Positions 15,417 to 25,096 of a stretch of 64,000 bases of DNA are shown here, one piece after another (the first letter of the stretch is position 1; every line of letters starts with the position of its first letter). Origin of the DNA: Natrononativus amylolyticus (lineage in GTDB: Archaea > Halobacteriota > Halobacteria > Halobacteriales > Natrialbaceae); assembly GCF_024362525.1 (NCBI RefSeq), contig NZ_CP101459.1:372001-436000 (forward strand), in the 5' to 3' direction. Position numbers and translations under genes: made by a program. Below the pieces are notes generated by a model, which did no database searches, was not told the DNA's origin, and saw nothing but the letters and a program-made list of their open reading frames with translations.

Positions 15417-16406
15417 ATGAGCCTTCGTCGGTTTCTTCCGGGCCTCGCGGTTCTCTGTCTCGGTGCGCTGCTCGCACGCAGCGTCGAACTCGCCGTCGGT
15501 CTCAACCACCTGCTCGTCGCCATCGCCATCGGCTTCGTGCTGGCCAACGCCGTCGGCGTGCCGACCCGGTTCGAGCGCGGAATCGCCACCCACAAGCTCT
15601 GGCTGGGCGCCGGGATCGTCCTCATGGGCGCGTCGTTGACCCTCGAGACCGTGCTCGAGGTCGGTGGTCTCGTCCTGCTCGTGGTCGTGGCGATCACCGC
15701 GCTCACGATCGTCGTCGTCGAACTCCTCGCGCGAAACGTCTTCGGGCTCGCGGATCACCTCGGCTCGCTGCTCGCCGCAGGATCGGGAATCTGCGGGGTG
15801 TCGGCGGTCGTCGCCGTCGCCGGCGCGATCCGAGCACGGGAGGGCCAGATCGCCTACGCGGCGGCGACGGTCCTGCTGTTCGACGCGATCACGCTCGTCG
15901 TCTACCCGATCGTCGGCGACGCGCTGGGCCTCTCGAGCGTCGTCTTCGGCGTCTGGGCCGGCGTCAGCATGTTCTCGACGGGACCGGTGGTCGCGGTCGG
16001 CTTCGCACACTCCGAGGTCGCCGGCCAGTGGGCGACGATGACGAAACTCTCCCGAAACGCGCTCATCGGCGTCGTCGTCCTCGCGTACGCGAGCTACTAC
16101 GCCCGAACGGGGTCCGCCGGCCGGCCGTCGCTCCGGTCGCTCTGGGAGGAGTTCCCGAAGTTCGTCCTCGGTTTTCTCGCGCTCGTGGCGCTCGCGAGCC
16201 TCGGCGCGTTCTCGCCGGCACAGCAGGCGTCGATCGAGAACGCCTACAGCTGGCTGTTCCTGCTCGCGTTCGTCGGGCTCGGGACGGAGATCCGACTCGC
16301 GGAGCTTCGCAACACCGGAGTGGCGCCCGCACTCGTCGTGTTGCTGGCGTTGCTCGTCGCCAGTACGGTTTCACTCGGCGTGCTCACGCTGCTGTTTGGC
16401 GCGTGA
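15417..16406 (+). CDS. YeiH family (putative sulfate exporter, UPF0324) membrane transporter
   Basis: A 329-aa protein with about 10 membrane helices. It has the family signature GSGICGVSAVVAVAGAI around residues 123-139, the preceding LLARNVFGLADHLGSLLAAG, and the later FSTGPVVAVGFAH. YeiH proteins are annotated as putative sulfate/sulfite exporters on weak experimental grounds. It follows the 46-aa membrane protein by 4 nt. Substrate in this organism is unknown. Confidence 0.85.
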   Translation: MSLRRFLPGLAVLCLGALLARSVELAVGLNHLLVAIAIGFVLANAVGVPTRFERGIATHKLWLGAGIVLMGASLTLETVLEVGGLVLLVVVAITALTIVVVELLARNVFGLADHLGSLLAAGSGICGVSAVVAVAGAIRAREGQIAYAAATVLLFDAITLVVYPIVGDALGLSSVVFGVWAGVSMFSTGPVVAVGFAHSEVAGQWATMTKLSRNALIGVVVLAYASYYARTGSAGRPSLRSLWEEFPKFVLGFLALVALASLGAFSPAQQASIENAYSWLFLLAFVGLGTEIRLAELRNTGVAPALVVLLALLVASTVSLGVLTLLFGA

Positions 16407-16557
16407 GCCGCCGTGACACGACCGCTCTCACCGGTGTGGGAGGTCCGTGTGACCGCGTCTCGAGCTTCGCGGAGAATGTTTCCTGTGTCCGATTGCGTAC
16501 CGAATTCTTGCTGAGTAACGAGTTCTAATACGCGTCTGGCTGTTACGGGGGTACAGC

Positions 16558-17535
16558 ATGGAACGTGGCTACTCGCGTCGGTCCACCCTGCGCGCGCTCG
16601 GTGCCGGCTCTGCGGTCGCCCTCGCCGGGTGTCTCTCGTCTGCGGACTCTAACGGAGGAACGACGATCCGGGTGTCCGGCGGCGTCGGCCCGCTGCCGAT
16701 GGTACAGGTGTGGGCGGACATGTACGAGTCCGAGACCGGCGTCAGTCTCAACGTCTCGGGCGGCGGCACCGGCGTCGGCGTCTCCGACGTCCTGAACGGG
16801 CAGGTCGACATCGCGATGATGGGGCGGGACCCCGACGACGCGGAGATCGAAGAGGGGCTGTTCGCCGTCGCGATGCTCATCGACACCGTCGTCGGCACGG
16901 TCAACGTCGACAACCCCGTCTACGACGAGATCCGAGACCACGGGCTCACTCGAGGCGACCTCGAGGCGATCTTCACCAAGGAGGTGGCCAACTGGGGCGA
17001 CGTCGTCGACGCGGACGTCGACGAACCGATCTACGTCTACGGGCGCTCGGACTCCTCGGCCGCATACAAGCAGTGGGGGGAGTTCCTCGGCGGCTACACC
17101 GAGAACGAACTCGAGAGCCTCGCCGACGGGAACTTCGACGGCGACCAGCCGGTCGCCCAGGCGATCGACAACGACTCCCACGGCATCTCGCTGAACAACA
17201 TCAACTACGTCTACGACTTCAACACGGGCGGCCTCGAGATGAACCTCCGGCCCGTCCCCCTCGACCTCGACGAGGACGGCACGCTCTCCGCGGAGGAGGA
17301 CTTCTACGACAATCGAGACGAATTCCTCACGGCCGTCGAGAACGATCTCTACCCGGCACCGCCGGCCCGCGAGATGTTCCTGGCGGCCGACGAGGAGTTC
17401 GAGGACGAGGCCGAGGCGTTCGTCGAGTGGGTCCTCACCGACGGCCAGGAACACGTCCGGGAGAACGGTTACGCGCCGCTCGACGACGACCGACTCGCGG
17501 AGCAACGGGAGACGCTGGCGACGGGTGAGTACTGA
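16558..17535 (+). CDS. pstS: PstS, phosphate-binding lipoprotein
   Basis: A 325-aa protein with a Tat signal SRRSTLRALGAGS and lipobox ALAGC (C25). The periplasmic-binding fold contains SGGVGPLPMVQVWADMY, GGGTGVGVSDVLNGQVDIAM, and GRSDSSAAYKQWGEF, where the phosphate-contacting Ser/Asp residues lie. It captures inorganic phosphate outside the cell for the PstCAB importer, whose genes follow directly. A TATA-like TTCTAATACG at 16522-16531 gives a nearly leaderless mRNA. The pst operon order is S-C-A-B; no phoU is visible. Confidence 0.9.
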   Translation: MERGYSRRSTLRALGAGSAVALAGCLSSADSNGGTTIRVSGGVGPLPMVQVWADMYESETGVSLNVSGGGTGVGVSDVLNGQVDIAMMGRDPDDAEIEEGLFAVAMLIDTVVGTVNVDNPVYDEIRDHGLTRGDLEAIFTKEVANWGDVVDADVDEPIYVYGRSDSSAAYKQWGEFLGGYTENELESLADGNFDGDQPVAQAIDNDSHGISLNNINYVYDFNTGGLEMNLRPVPLDLDEDGTLSAEEDFYDNRDEFLTAVENDLYPAPPAREMFLAADEEFEDEAEAFVEWVLTDGQEHVRENGYAPLDDDRLAEQRETLATGEY

Positions 17536-17536
17536 G

Positions 17537-18472
17537 ATGTCGACGGGAACGCAGACCGAACGCGGCGACGGGACGCGACTCGAGCGCCGGTTACTCCTCG
17601 AGCGCCTGAGTAGCTACTGGCTGCTCGGCGCCGGACTGTTCGCGGTCGCGCTCTTCTCGCTGATCGTCCTCACGCTGGTCCAGCAGTCGATCCCGATCGT
17701 CTCCGAACACTCCCTGGTGCAGATGCTGACCTCCTCGAACTGGGACCCCGCCCAGGAGGAGTTCGGTTTCCTGCCGGCGATCGTCGGCACGCTGTACGTC
17801 ACCGCGCTCTCGATGGCTCTCGGCACGCCGATCGCGATCCTCGCGGCGATCTACATCGCCGAGTACGCCGAGGGACGGCTGAAGATCGTCGTCTCGTCGT
17901 TCATCGACGTCCTCGCGGCGATCCCGAGCGTGATCTTCGGGCTGGTCGGGCTGATCGTCGTCGTCCCGTTCGTCGGCGACTACCTCGCGCCGGCGGTCGG
18001 CGCCCACAGCATCGGCCTCGGGATCGTGACGGTCAGTCTCGTGATGGCGATCATCGTCACGCCCTTTATGATCTCGCTGTCGGTCGAGTCGCTCGAGGCC
18101 TTGCCCGACGAGCTACGGGAGTCCTCGCTCGGCGTCGGCGCGACGAAGTGGGAGACGACCCGGTCGGTGCTGCTGCGGGCCGCCGGCCCGGGCATCTTCT
18201 CGGCGATCCTGCTCGGGTTCGGCCGCGTCTTCGGCGCGACGATCGTCCCCGCGATGCTCATCGGCGGCCAGACGACGATCCCGGAGAGCCCGTTCGACGC
18301 CGCCGAGACGCTGCCGACGCTGATCGTCAACGACTTCGGCGAGCTGATGTCCATCCCGCTCACCCAGTCGGCGCTGATCTTCGTCGGGCTCATGTTGCTC
18401 GTGATCGTCTGGCTGTTCAACTTCGGTGCGATGCTGATCCGCCGTCGGCTCCAGCGGAGGTGGCAGTACTGA
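17537..18472 (+). CDS. pstC: PstC, phosphate ABC permease
   Basis: A 311-aa protein with six membrane helices and the permease EAA-like loop SLEALPDELRESSLGVGATK. IDVLAAIPSVIFGLVG is typical of PstC/PstA. It starts 1 nt after pstS and its stop shares a base with the pstA ATG. An upstream GTG at 17525 would overlap pstS and is less likely. Confidence 0.9.
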   Translation: MSTGTQTERGDGTRLERRLLLERLSSYWLLGAGLFAVALFSLIVLTLVQQSIPIVSEHSLVQMLTSSNWDPAQEEFGFLPAIVGTLYVTALSMALGTPIAILAAIYIAEYAEGRLKIVVSSFIDVLAAIPSVIFGLVGLIVVVPFVGDYLAPAVGAHSIGLGIVTVSLVMAIIVTPFMISLSVESLEALPDELRESSLGVGATKWETTRSVLLRAAGPGIFSAILLGFGRVFGATIVPAMLIGGQTTIPESPFDAAETLPTLIVNDFGELMSIPLTQSALIFVGLMLLVIVWLFNFGAMLIRRRLQRRWQY

Positions 18473-19332
18473 TGGACCGGTACGCAGAACAGCGCCTGTT
18501 CGGCCTGCTCGCCCGCGGCAGCGCCGCCCTCGTCGTCGGCGTCCTGTTGCTGGTCGTCGGCGTGACGCTCTACCGGGGCGGGATGGTGTTTCTCACCGAT
18601 CCGGCGGTCGTGATCACGCCGCCCGGCTCGCGGTACATGCTCGACGGCGGCGGCGGCTTCCTGCACGCGATCCTCGGGAGCGTCTTTATCGTCGTGCCGG
18701 CGACGGTGATCGCGACGACGCTGTCGCTGTCGACCGCGATCTACCTCCAGAGCGACTACTCGAGCGAGCGCACCTCGGACGTGATCAACATGTTCCTGAA
18801 CGTGCTCTGGGGGACGCCGCCGATCGTCTACGGCGTGTTCGTGCTGACGATCATCATCGCGGTCGGCGCCCAGACGAGCCTGATCTTCGGGACGATCGCG
18901 ATCGCGATCTTCCAGTACCCGATCATGACCCGGTACGCCGACGAGGCGCTGCGGGCCGCCCCCGACGCGGTCAAGCAGGCGTCGTACGGCCTCGGCGCGA
19001 CGCGGTTCGAGAGCGCACGGATGACGGTCCGCGCGGCCCTACCGGGCGTCATCGCCGGGATCATCATGGGCTTCGCCCGCGGGATCGGGGACGCGGCGAC
19101 GGTGCTGTTCACGGCCGGCCGAAGCACCCAGATGCCCGGCGGCCCGTTCGATCCCGCGACGACGCTGCCGATCCTGATCTTCGAGCAGGCGGCGTCGTTC
19201 AACGCCGAAGTCCGCTCGCACGCCTACGCGGCGTCGTTCGTCCTCATCGTCGCCGTGCTGTCGCTGATCATCGTTTCGAAGCTACTCGCGGGGCGGTTCG
19301 CCCGCTTCGCACCAGGAGGGAGACACTCATGA
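18472..19332 (+). CDS. pstA: PstA, phosphate ABC permease
   Basis: A 286-aa protein with six helices. MFLNVLWGTPPIVYGVFVL is the PstA counterpart of the PstC P-S-V/I-F segment, and EALRAAPDAVKQASYGLGAT is the EAA loop contacting PstB. The start ATG overlaps the pstC stop (TGATG), and the stop overlaps pstB (ATGA). Confidence 0.9.
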   Translation: MDRYAEQRLFGLLARGSAALVVGVLLLVVGVTLYRGGMVFLTDPAVVITPPGSRYMLDGGGGFLHAILGSVFIVVPATVIATTLSLSTAIYLQSDYSSERTSDVINMFLNVLWGTPPIVYGVFVLTIIIAVGAQTSLIFGTIAIAIFQYPIMTRYADEALRAAPDAVKQASYGLGATRFESARMTVRAALPGVIAGIIMGFARGIGDAATVLFTAGRSTQMPGGPFDPATTLPILIFEQAASFNAEVRSHAYAASFVLIVAVLSLIIVSKLLAGRFARFAPGGRHS

Positions 19333-20189
19333 GCCAACAGACTGCGATCCGAACGGAGAACCTCGAGGTAACGTACACCGGAAACAGGGACGTGACCGCA
19401 CTCGACGGCGTGAGCGTCGACTTCGCAGAAAACCGGTTGACGGCGATCATCGGCCCGTCGGGCTGTGGCAAGTCCACGCTGTTGAAGTCGCTGAACTGCC
19501 TCCACGAGATCACGCCGAGCGCGGCGGTTACCGGCGAGGTGTACCTCGGCGACGAGGCGGTCTACGACACGGACGAACCGCTCCCCGAGATCCGCCGCCG
19601 GGTCGGCTACGTCCCGCAGACGCCGACGCCGCTGCCGCTATCGATCTACAACAACGTCGCCTACGGCGCGAAGCTCCACGGGAACTACTCGCGGGCGGAA
19701 CTCGACGAACTCGTCGAGACGTACCTGCGGAAGGTCGACCTCTGGGAGGAGGTCGCAGACCGCCTCGACGCCCCCGGCGCGGAGCTCTCGACCGGCCAGA
19801 TCCAGCGGCTCTGTCTCGCCCGCTCGCTCGCCGTCGAACCCGAGGTGTTGCTCTGTGACGAGGTGACGTCGGCGCTCGATCCGATCTCGGCGGAGCGGGT
19901 CGAGGCGACCCTCGAGGGACTCAAAGAGGAGTACACGATAATCATGGTCACCCACAGCATGGAGCAGGCCAAGCGCCTCGCCGACGACGTCGTCTTCCTC
20001 TACCTCGGGGAGGTGATCGAGGAGAGCGACACGCGATCGTTCTTCGAGAACCCACAACACGAACGCACGGAGGAGTTCGTGAAGGGACACGCGGCGGTCG
20101 ACTACGACGGCGACGACGGTTCCGAGGGGTCGACCGGCGCGAGCGACGTCGAACCGGCCGACCCGATCGCGGCCGACCGCCAGACGTGA
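19329..20189 (+). CDS. pstB: PstB, phosphate ABC ATPase
   Basis: A 286-aa ATPase with Walker A GPSGCGKSTLLK, signature LSTGQIQRLCLARSL and H-loop MVTHSMEQAKR. Walker B reads VLLCDEVTSALDP; the usual DEPTSALD has V for P here, and the catalytic Glu is kept. The PstB-like YNNVAYGAKLHG loop is present. A 40-residue acidic tail follows. It ends the pst operon and is convergent with the MmgE/PrpD gene 20 bp away. Confidence 0.9.
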   Translation: MSQQTAIRTENLEVTYTGNRDVTALDGVSVDFAENRLTAIIGPSGCGKSTLLKSLNCLHEITPSAAVTGEVYLGDEAVYDTDEPLPEIRRRVGYVPQTPTPLPLSIYNNVAYGAKLHGNYSRAELDELVETYLRKVDLWEEVADRLDAPGAELSTGQIQRLCLARSLAVEPEVLLCDEVTSALDPISAERVEATLEGLKEEYTIIMVTHSMEQAKRLADDVVFLYLGEVIEESDTRSFFENPQHERTEEFVKGHAAVDYDGDDGSEGSTGASDVEPADPIAADRQT

Positions 20190-20209
20190 CTGACGTTCCT
20201 TCCGGCTCG

Positions 20210-21559
20210 TCAGCGGAGTAACGCCGTTAACTCCGACACGTCGTACTCCTCGAGCCCGCGTACCGTCTCGACGATCTCGTCGCGCCGGTCGTCCTCGAGT
20301 CGCCCCGCCGTGACCGCGTCGAACTTCGCCTCGAGGTCGTCCCACCCCATCGGATCGCGGGGGTGGCCGCGAAACGCCGACTTCTCGACGCGGTAGGTGG
20401 TGCCGTCGTCCATCACGACGTCGATGACGGCGGGCAGCTCGCCCGCCTCGAAGCGCTCCGTGAGATCGGGGTCCTCGCGGACGTCGACGATCCGCAGTAA
20501 CTCCTGGACGTCCGCCCGTCGGAGCCGCTCGGAGGCGTACTGGGCGGGCGAGAGCTCGCGGTCGAGCAGCGCCGCCGCGAGCACGTAGGGGAGCGAGTGG
20601 TCCGCCTGCGCCCGCGTCTCGACCTCGTAGCGGTTCCCCTCGCCGCCGCCGAGGGCGCGCTTCGCGCCGGCGAACGTCTCGAGCGTGACGCCGCTGATCG
20701 ACTCCGGATCGAGGTCCTCGGTCTTCGCCAGTTCGATCACGCCCTCGACGGCAGACTGGGCGTACGTCGCCGCGGCGTACCGCCCGGTCGCCACGTCGTG
20801 GACTCGTTCACCCGGCGTCAGGTCGACCTCGAACGGCCCCGAGATCACCTCCTGCCAGCCGTGCTGTCCCTCGAAGACGTTCCGCGGTCCCGCCGTTCCG
20901 TGTTTCGCGAGGAACGCGGCGTACACCGCGTTTCGCGCCGCGTTCGCCGAGGCGACCGCCTTCCACTCGTTGATCTCGCCGGTCCGTGCCACCCGGAGGG
21001 CGTTGTGACCGGTGCCCGCGATGGCGATCGCGTTCCGTGTCGCCTCGAGGTCGAGGTCGAGGAGGGTCGCAGCCCCCGCAGCCGCGGAGACGACGGTGTG
21101 GGTGACGTAGTCGAACCCCTTCGACCGGACGGGTGCGTTCCAGGCGAGTTCGCCCTGAATCTCGTCGGCGACCGCCAACCCGGCGAGCAGTTCCGCCCCG
21201 GAACGGTCCGCGTACTCCCCGCAGGCGACGGCCGCCGCGAGGTTGTCGCTCGGGTGGACCGTTTCGCCGGGCGCGAGATACGAGTCCGCGTACTCGAGCG
21301 AGCGAATGAGCGCGGTGTTGTGCATCGTCGCGCCGACCGGCGAAGCGGCCGCGTCGCGACCCCAGAGCGTACAGGCGCCCCCGGACTCGAGGTCGCGGAC
21401 GGTTTCGAGAACGGTTCGTGGCGGTCCGGCGTCCGTTGCGGCGACCGCGACCCCGACGGTGTCGAGAACGCGCCGTTTCAGCGCGTCGCGAACCGCGTCG
21501 GAGAGATCGTCGTACGTCGTTCGCTGAGAGAACTGGGCCAGTTCGCGCGTCGTCGTCAT
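20210..21559 (-). CDS. MmgE/PrpD family protein
   Basis: A 449-aa protein of the MmgE/PrpD fold (2-methylcitrate dehydratase-like): LKRRVLDTVGVAVAATDAG near the start, LIRSLEYADSYLAPGETVHP, SAAAGAATLLDLD, and GQHGWQEVISGPFEVD. Members dehydrate 2-methylcitrate, act on itaconate pathways or have unknown substrates; none can be assigned here. The start at 21559 is chosen because the long upstream extension of this frame runs antisense through tupA and has no family similarity. Confidence 0.85.
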   Translation of the reverse strand: MTTTRELAQFSQRTTYDDLSDAVRDALKRRVLDTVGVAVAATDAGPPRTVLETVRDLESGGACTLWGRDAAASPVGATMHNTALIRSLEYADSYLAPGETVHPSDNLAAAVACGEYADRSGAELLAGLAVADEIQGELAWNAPVRSKGFDYVTHTVVSAAAGAATLLDLDLEATRNAIAIAGTGHNALRVARTGEINEWKAVASANAARNAVYAAFLAKHGTAGPRNVFEGQHGWQEVISGPFEVDLTPGERVHDVATGRYAAATYAQSAVEGVIELAKTEDLDPESISGVTLETFAGAKRALGGGEGNRYEVETRAQADHSLPYVLAAALLDRELSPAQYASERLRRADVQELLRIVDVREDPDLTERFEAGELPAVIDVVMDDGTTYRVEKSAFRGHPRDPMGWDDLEAKFDAVTAGRLEDDRRDEIVETVRGLEEYDVSELTALLR

Positions 21560-21692
21560 ATCGGTGGTTCCACCAGCACGATAAAACGTCTTGGCGTGAC
21601 CCCGCTGTGAGCACACACTCGGTTTCGATTCCACTCGAAAGTAACTAACTGTGGTTCCCCCCGAACCTCGAAACGGGCCAGATTGGCGTTGT

Positions 21693-21720
21693 AGGGGCGA
21701 TTTGGCACCATGTCGCCCCT
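21693..21720. promoter_or_regulatory. 8-bp inverted repeat upstream of tupA
   Basis: AGGGGCGA (21693-21700) and TCGCCCCT (21713-21720) are perfect complements separated by 12 bp, in the spacer between the divergent MmgE/PrpD and tup genes. It is a candidate operator or an RNA hairpin. It lies 33 bp upstream of the tupA TATA-like TATCTATTTGG. Confidence 0.45.
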
Positions 21721-21723
21721 CTG

Positions 21724-21743
21724 CGTAATCGGATCTGGTTACG
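21724..21743. promoter_or_regulatory. CGTAA/TTACG inverted repeat upstream of tupA
   Basis: Arms CGTAA (21724-21728) and TTACG (21739-21743) flank 10 bp, just before the TATA-like element at about 21754-21764. Bacterial ModE boxes have CGTTAT/ATAACG arms, so this is a candidate site for the ModE-type regulator encoded at the end of the operon. The match is short and could be chance. Confidence 0.35.
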
Positions 21744-21787
21744 GGGAATCCAGTATCTATTTGGCGGTCGCCTCCTTCGTGGTATCT

Positions 21788-22708
21788 ATGGCGATACAAC
21801 GACGCCCGTTTCTCACCGCTGCCGGCGTCGTCGCCGCCGGACTCGGCGGCTGTCTGAGCAGCGACGAGGGCGGAAACGCCGCTCCCGAAATCGCGGGGAC
21901 GACGCTCACGCTGACGACGACGACCAGCACGTACGATACGGGGCTGCTGGACGATCTCAACGCGCCGTTCGAGGATCGCTACGGCGTCACCGTCAACACC
22001 ATCTCGCAGGGTACGGGAGCGGCCCTCGAGACCGGGCGGGCGGGCGACTCCGACGTCGTGATGGTCCACGCCAGATCGCTCGAAGACGAGTTCCTCGAGG
22101 AGGGCTACGGCGTCAACCGGCGGGATCTCATGTTCAACGATTTCGTCGTCGTCGGGGGGAGCGACGATCCCGCGGGGATCGCCGGCGGTGACGACGCCGC
22201 CGAGGCGTTCGAGACGATCGCGGAGGCTGAATCGACGTTCATCTCTCGGGGCGACGACTCCGGCACCCACGCGAAGGAGCTGGCGATCTGGGAGGAAGCG
22301 GGGATCGACCGCGGCGGCGACTGGTACCTCGAGGCGGGCGACGGAATGGGGCCGGTGCTCACGCAGTCGGACCAGCAGGGCGCGTACACGCTCGCCGATC
22401 GCGGAACGTACCTCTCGATGCAGAACGAACTCGACCTCGAGATTCTGGTCGAGGGGCCGATCGAGGGGGGTTCCGAGTTGCTCGCGAACCCCTACGGAAT
22501 CGTCGCCGTCAACCCGGCGGTCCACGACACCGTCGAGTACGACCTGGCGATGGCGTACATCGGCTACCTCACGAGCCTCGAGGGCCAGGAGCGAATCGAG
22601 GAGTACACCGTCGAGGACGAACAGCTGTTCTTCCCCGAATCGCTCTCGGAGAACCCCAACTTCCGGCAGTACGTTCCCGAGGGGTGGAGCGACGACGATG
22701 GGGCGTAA
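21788..22708 (+). CDS. tupA: TupA, tungstate-binding lipoprotein
   Basis: A 306-aa protein with a Tat signal [15 protein letters not shown] and lipobox LGGC (C22). The mature part starts with the TupA hallmark [16 protein letters not shown] (the Thr/Ser oxyanion-contact motif). [35 protein letters not shown] and [10 protein letters not shown] follow. TupA binds tungstate with very high affinity for the tungsten or molybdenum cofactor enzymes. Molybdate binders (ModA/WtpA) lack the [11 protein letters not shown] motif. The gene starts near a TATA-like element, so it is nearly leaderless. Confidence 0.9.
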   Translation: MAIQRRPFLTAAGVVAAGLGGCLSSDEGGNAAPEIAGTTLTLTTTTSTYDTGLLDDLNAPFEDRYGVTVNTISQGTGAALETGRAGDSDVVMVHARSLEDEFLEEGYGVNRRDLMFNDFVVVGGSDDPAGIAGGDDAAEAFETIAEAESTFISRGDDSGTHAKELAIWEEAGIDRGGDWYLEAGDGMGPVLTQSDQQGAYTLADRGTYLSMQNELDLEILVEGPIEGGSELLANPYGIVAVNPAVHDTVEYDLAMAYIGYLTSLEGQERIEEYTVEDEQLFFPESLSENPNFRQYVPEGWSDDDGA

Positions 22709-22759
22709 CCGCCTCCAGGGTGCCCGCGCCACTCGAGAGCGGACCGCGAGACTCACACC

Positions 22760-23470
22760 ATGATCCCCCCGACGATGGTCGCGTTGGCGGCCGAGTTCCC
22801 GTTCGAGTGGACCTACATCCGGAGCATCATCGAGGTGTCGCTATACGTGAGCCTCACGGCCGTCGCGATCAGCACGCTCCTGAGCGTTCCGATCGCGCTC
22901 GTCGTGGGAGTCAAAGAGTTCCGCGGGAAGGGGCTGTTGACGTCGATCATCACGACCGGAATGGGCTTTCCGAGCGTCGTCGTCGGCCTCGTCGTCCTGT
23001 TCACCGTCTCGAACCAGGGGCCGCTTGGCTCGCTCGAGCTCGTCTTCACCCCCGAAGCGATGATCCTCTCACAGATCGTCCTCGCCGCGCCGGTCATCAC
23101 GGGGGTCAGTCTCGCTGCGGTCTCGAGCGTCGAGCGGGGGGTGCGCGAGGCGGCGTTCGCGATGGGCGGCACCCGCCTCGACGTCGCCCTCGTGACGATC
23201 AAGGAGGCCAGGTACGGCATCGCGACGGCGGTTTTGGCCGGGTTCGGGCGCGCGATCAGCGAGGTCGGCGGCGTCCTCATCGTCGGCGGGAACATCGCCG
23301 GCGCGGACGGCGAGTCCTACACCCGGACGCTAACGACGGCGATCCAGCTCGAGGCCCGCCAGGGGCGGTTCGAAACGGCGATGATTCTGGGCGCGATTCT
23401 GGTCGCGCTGGTGTTGCTCGTCAACGCGATCGTGGTTCGGCTGGGCGACGGAGGTGGTGGCTACCGATGA
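22760..23470 (+). CDS. tupB: TupB, tungstate ABC permease
   Basis: A 236-aa protein with five to six membrane helices and the permease loop [21 protein letters not shown], the TupB/ModB EAA motif. The N-terminal helix region contains [18 protein letters not shown]-like sequence. It is 51 nt after tupA and overlaps tupC by 4 nt. Confidence 0.88.
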   Translation: MIPPTMVALAAEFPFEWTYIRSIIEVSLYVSLTAVAISTLLSVPIALVVGVKEFRGKGLLTSIITTGMGFPSVVVGLVVLFTVSNQGPLGSLELVFTPEAMILSQIVLAAPVITGVSLAAVSSVERGVREAAFAMGGTRLDVALVTIKEARYGIATAVLAGFGRAISEVGGVLIVGGNIAGADGESYTRTLTTAIQLEARQGRFETAMILGAILVALVLLVNAIVVRLGDGGGGYR

Positions 23471-24234
23471 CGCTCCGCGCCACCGCCCTTGAACACGGCT
23501 ACGGGGGCGAGACGGTCCTCGAGGACGTCACGCTCTCCGTCGACCGAGGTGAGGTCGTCGCGATCATCGGCCCCTCCGGCGTCGGCAAGACGACGCTCCT
23601 CCGGATGCTCGCGCTGTTCGAACGCCCGCACGAGGGGAGCCTCGAGTTCGGGGAGACGGACGTCTGGCGGGTAACCGAGCGGACCAGACTCGAGTGTCGG
23701 CGGCGGATCGGAATGGTGTTCCAGGAGGCGAACCTCTTCGACGGGAGCGTCCGTCGAAACGCCGAGTACGGCCTGCACGTTCGCCGGTCGTGGGGCGACC
23801 GGCTGCGCCGGGAGGTCGCGGACGTCCTCGGACTGCGAAACGGTACGAGCAGCGCGATGGAGGCCCTCGAGATCGTCGGCCTGGGGGATCGACTCGAGCA
23901 GCCGGCGAGTTCGCTGTCGGGGGGCGAGGCCCAGCGGGTCGCGTTCGCCCGCGCGCTCGCGTACGATCCCGACTACCTTCTGCTCGACGAACCGACGTCC
24001 GACCTCGATCCGCGGAACACGGCCGTCATCGAGGAGGCGGTCCTCGAGGCGCGCCGGCGCGGCCTCGGCGTGGTCGTCGCGACGCACGACATGCACCAGG
24101 CTCGTCGGATCGCCGACCGGGTGGGGGTCCTGCTGGGCGACGGGATCACCGAGATCGGCCCGACGGAGCGGATCTTCGAGAACCCTGACGACGACCGAAC
24201 GCGAAAGTTCATCGACGGAGAGTTGATCTACTGA
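23467..24234 (+). CDS. tupC: TupC, tungstate ABC ATPase
   Basis: A 255-aa ATPase with Walker [15 protein letters not shown], signature [17 protein letters not shown], Walker [13 protein letters not shown] and H-loop [16 protein letters not shown]. The short linker after Walker A and the absence of a C-terminal TOBE domain fit TupC rather than ModC. It overlaps tupB by 4 nt. Confidence 0.88.
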   Translation: MTLRATALEHGYGGETVLEDVTLSVDRGEVVAIIGPSGVGKTTLLRMLALFERPHEGSLEFGETDVWRVTERTRLECRRRIGMVFQEANLFDGSVRRNAEYGLHVRRSWGDRLRREVADVLGLRNGTSSAMEALEIVGLGDRLEQPASSLSGGEAQRVAFARALAYDPDYLLLDEPTSDLDPRNTAVIEEAVLEARRRGLGVVVATHDMHQARRIADRVGVLLGDGITEIGPTERIFENPDDDRTRKFIDGELIY

Positions 24235-24271
24235 TGGCTCCGACCGTACAGTTCCAGCGGTGTTCAGACCC

Positions 24272-24967
24272 ATGACCGTCGAGAAGGGCTACCGGACCGA
24301 GCTGTCGATCGACGACGTCACGGTCGATCGCCGGGACGTCGAGATGTTCGAGGCGATCGACCAGCACGGGTCGATCCACGCCGCGGCCGACGCGCTCGGC
24401 CGCTCGTACGCCCGGTTGCAGGGTCGGATCGTCGAATTAGAGGGGGCCCTCGGCGAACTCACGGAGCGCCAGCGCGGCGGCGCCGGCGGCGGAGGAACCG
24501 AACTCACCGCGACGGCCAGAAGGCTGCTCCGGCGGTTCGAACGCCACCAGACGGCGCTCGAGGGCGTCGCCCGCGTCACCGAGTCGGTGTTCACCGGACG
24601 GGTCGTCGAGCGAACCGGCGAACTCGGGACGGTCGAAACGCCGGCGGGGCGGGTAGTCGCGCTGGTACCGGAGGGGGCAACCGAGGTGCAGATCGGCGTC
24701 CGCTCGGACGCGGTCGTCCTCGCGACGGCTCCGACGGAGGACGACCGGACTAGTTTTCGAAACCAGTTCGTCGGCACCGTCTCCTCGCTCGAGTCGGGAG
24801 CGGCGATCGCCAGCGTCACGCTCGCCCTCGACGGCGGGGTCGAACTCGGGACGGTCATTACGACCGCGAGCCTCGAGCGTCTGGGGCTCGCGGTCGGCGA
24901 ATCCGCCGTCGCGTCGTTCAAGGCCACGGCCGCGCGGGCGATCCCGCTCGCGGACGAACCCGAGTAG
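24272..24967 (+). CDS. ModE-type molybdate/tungstate-responsive regulator
   Basis: A 231-aa protein. The N-terminal winged helix has the ModE pattern HGSIHAAADALGRSYARLQG followed by the Gly-rich GGAGGGGTELTATARRL wing. A C-terminal TOBE/Mop-like half starts about residue 160: RNQFVGTVSSLESGAAIA, and LERLGLAVGESAVASFKATA. ModE proteins sense molybdate or tungstate and repress the importer genes. It follows tupC by 37 nt in the same direction, consistent with feedback. A GTG at 24260 is an alternative start. Confidence 0.85.
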   Translation: MTVEKGYRTELSIDDVTVDRRDVEMFEAIDQHGSIHAAADALGRSYARLQGRIVELEGALGELTERQRGGAGGGGTELTATARRLLRRFERHQTALEGVARVTESVFTGRVVERTGELGTVETPAGRVVALVPEGATEVQIGVRSDAVVLATAPTEDDRTSFRNQFVGTVSSLESGAAIASVTLALDGGVELGTVITTASLERLGLAVGESAVASFKATAARAIPLADEPE

Positions 24968-25062
24968 CCTTCGGCCGGCGAGCGGCGGGTGCGGTTGCTC
25001 GCGCTCTCTCCGGCACGAATGACACTCTTTACCACACATTGGTATCCGAGTTTAATTTTGTG

Positions 25063-25073
25063 AAATATAATGG
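25063..25073 (+). promoter_or_regulatory. TATA box of the five-repeat secreted protein gene
   Basis: GAAATATAATG lies about 25-30 bp before the ATG at 25097 and predicts a leaderless mRNA. The ATG inside it (25070) is therefore an unlikely start. Confidence 0.5.
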
Positions 25074-25096
25074 TCCAGGACGCCGTAGCAGTGGCT

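Noticed and set aside
20210-22756. An 848-residue frame extending the MmgE/PrpD gene upstream
   Set aside because: The extra 400 residues are antisense to tupA and show no conserved motifs; the real start is at 21559.
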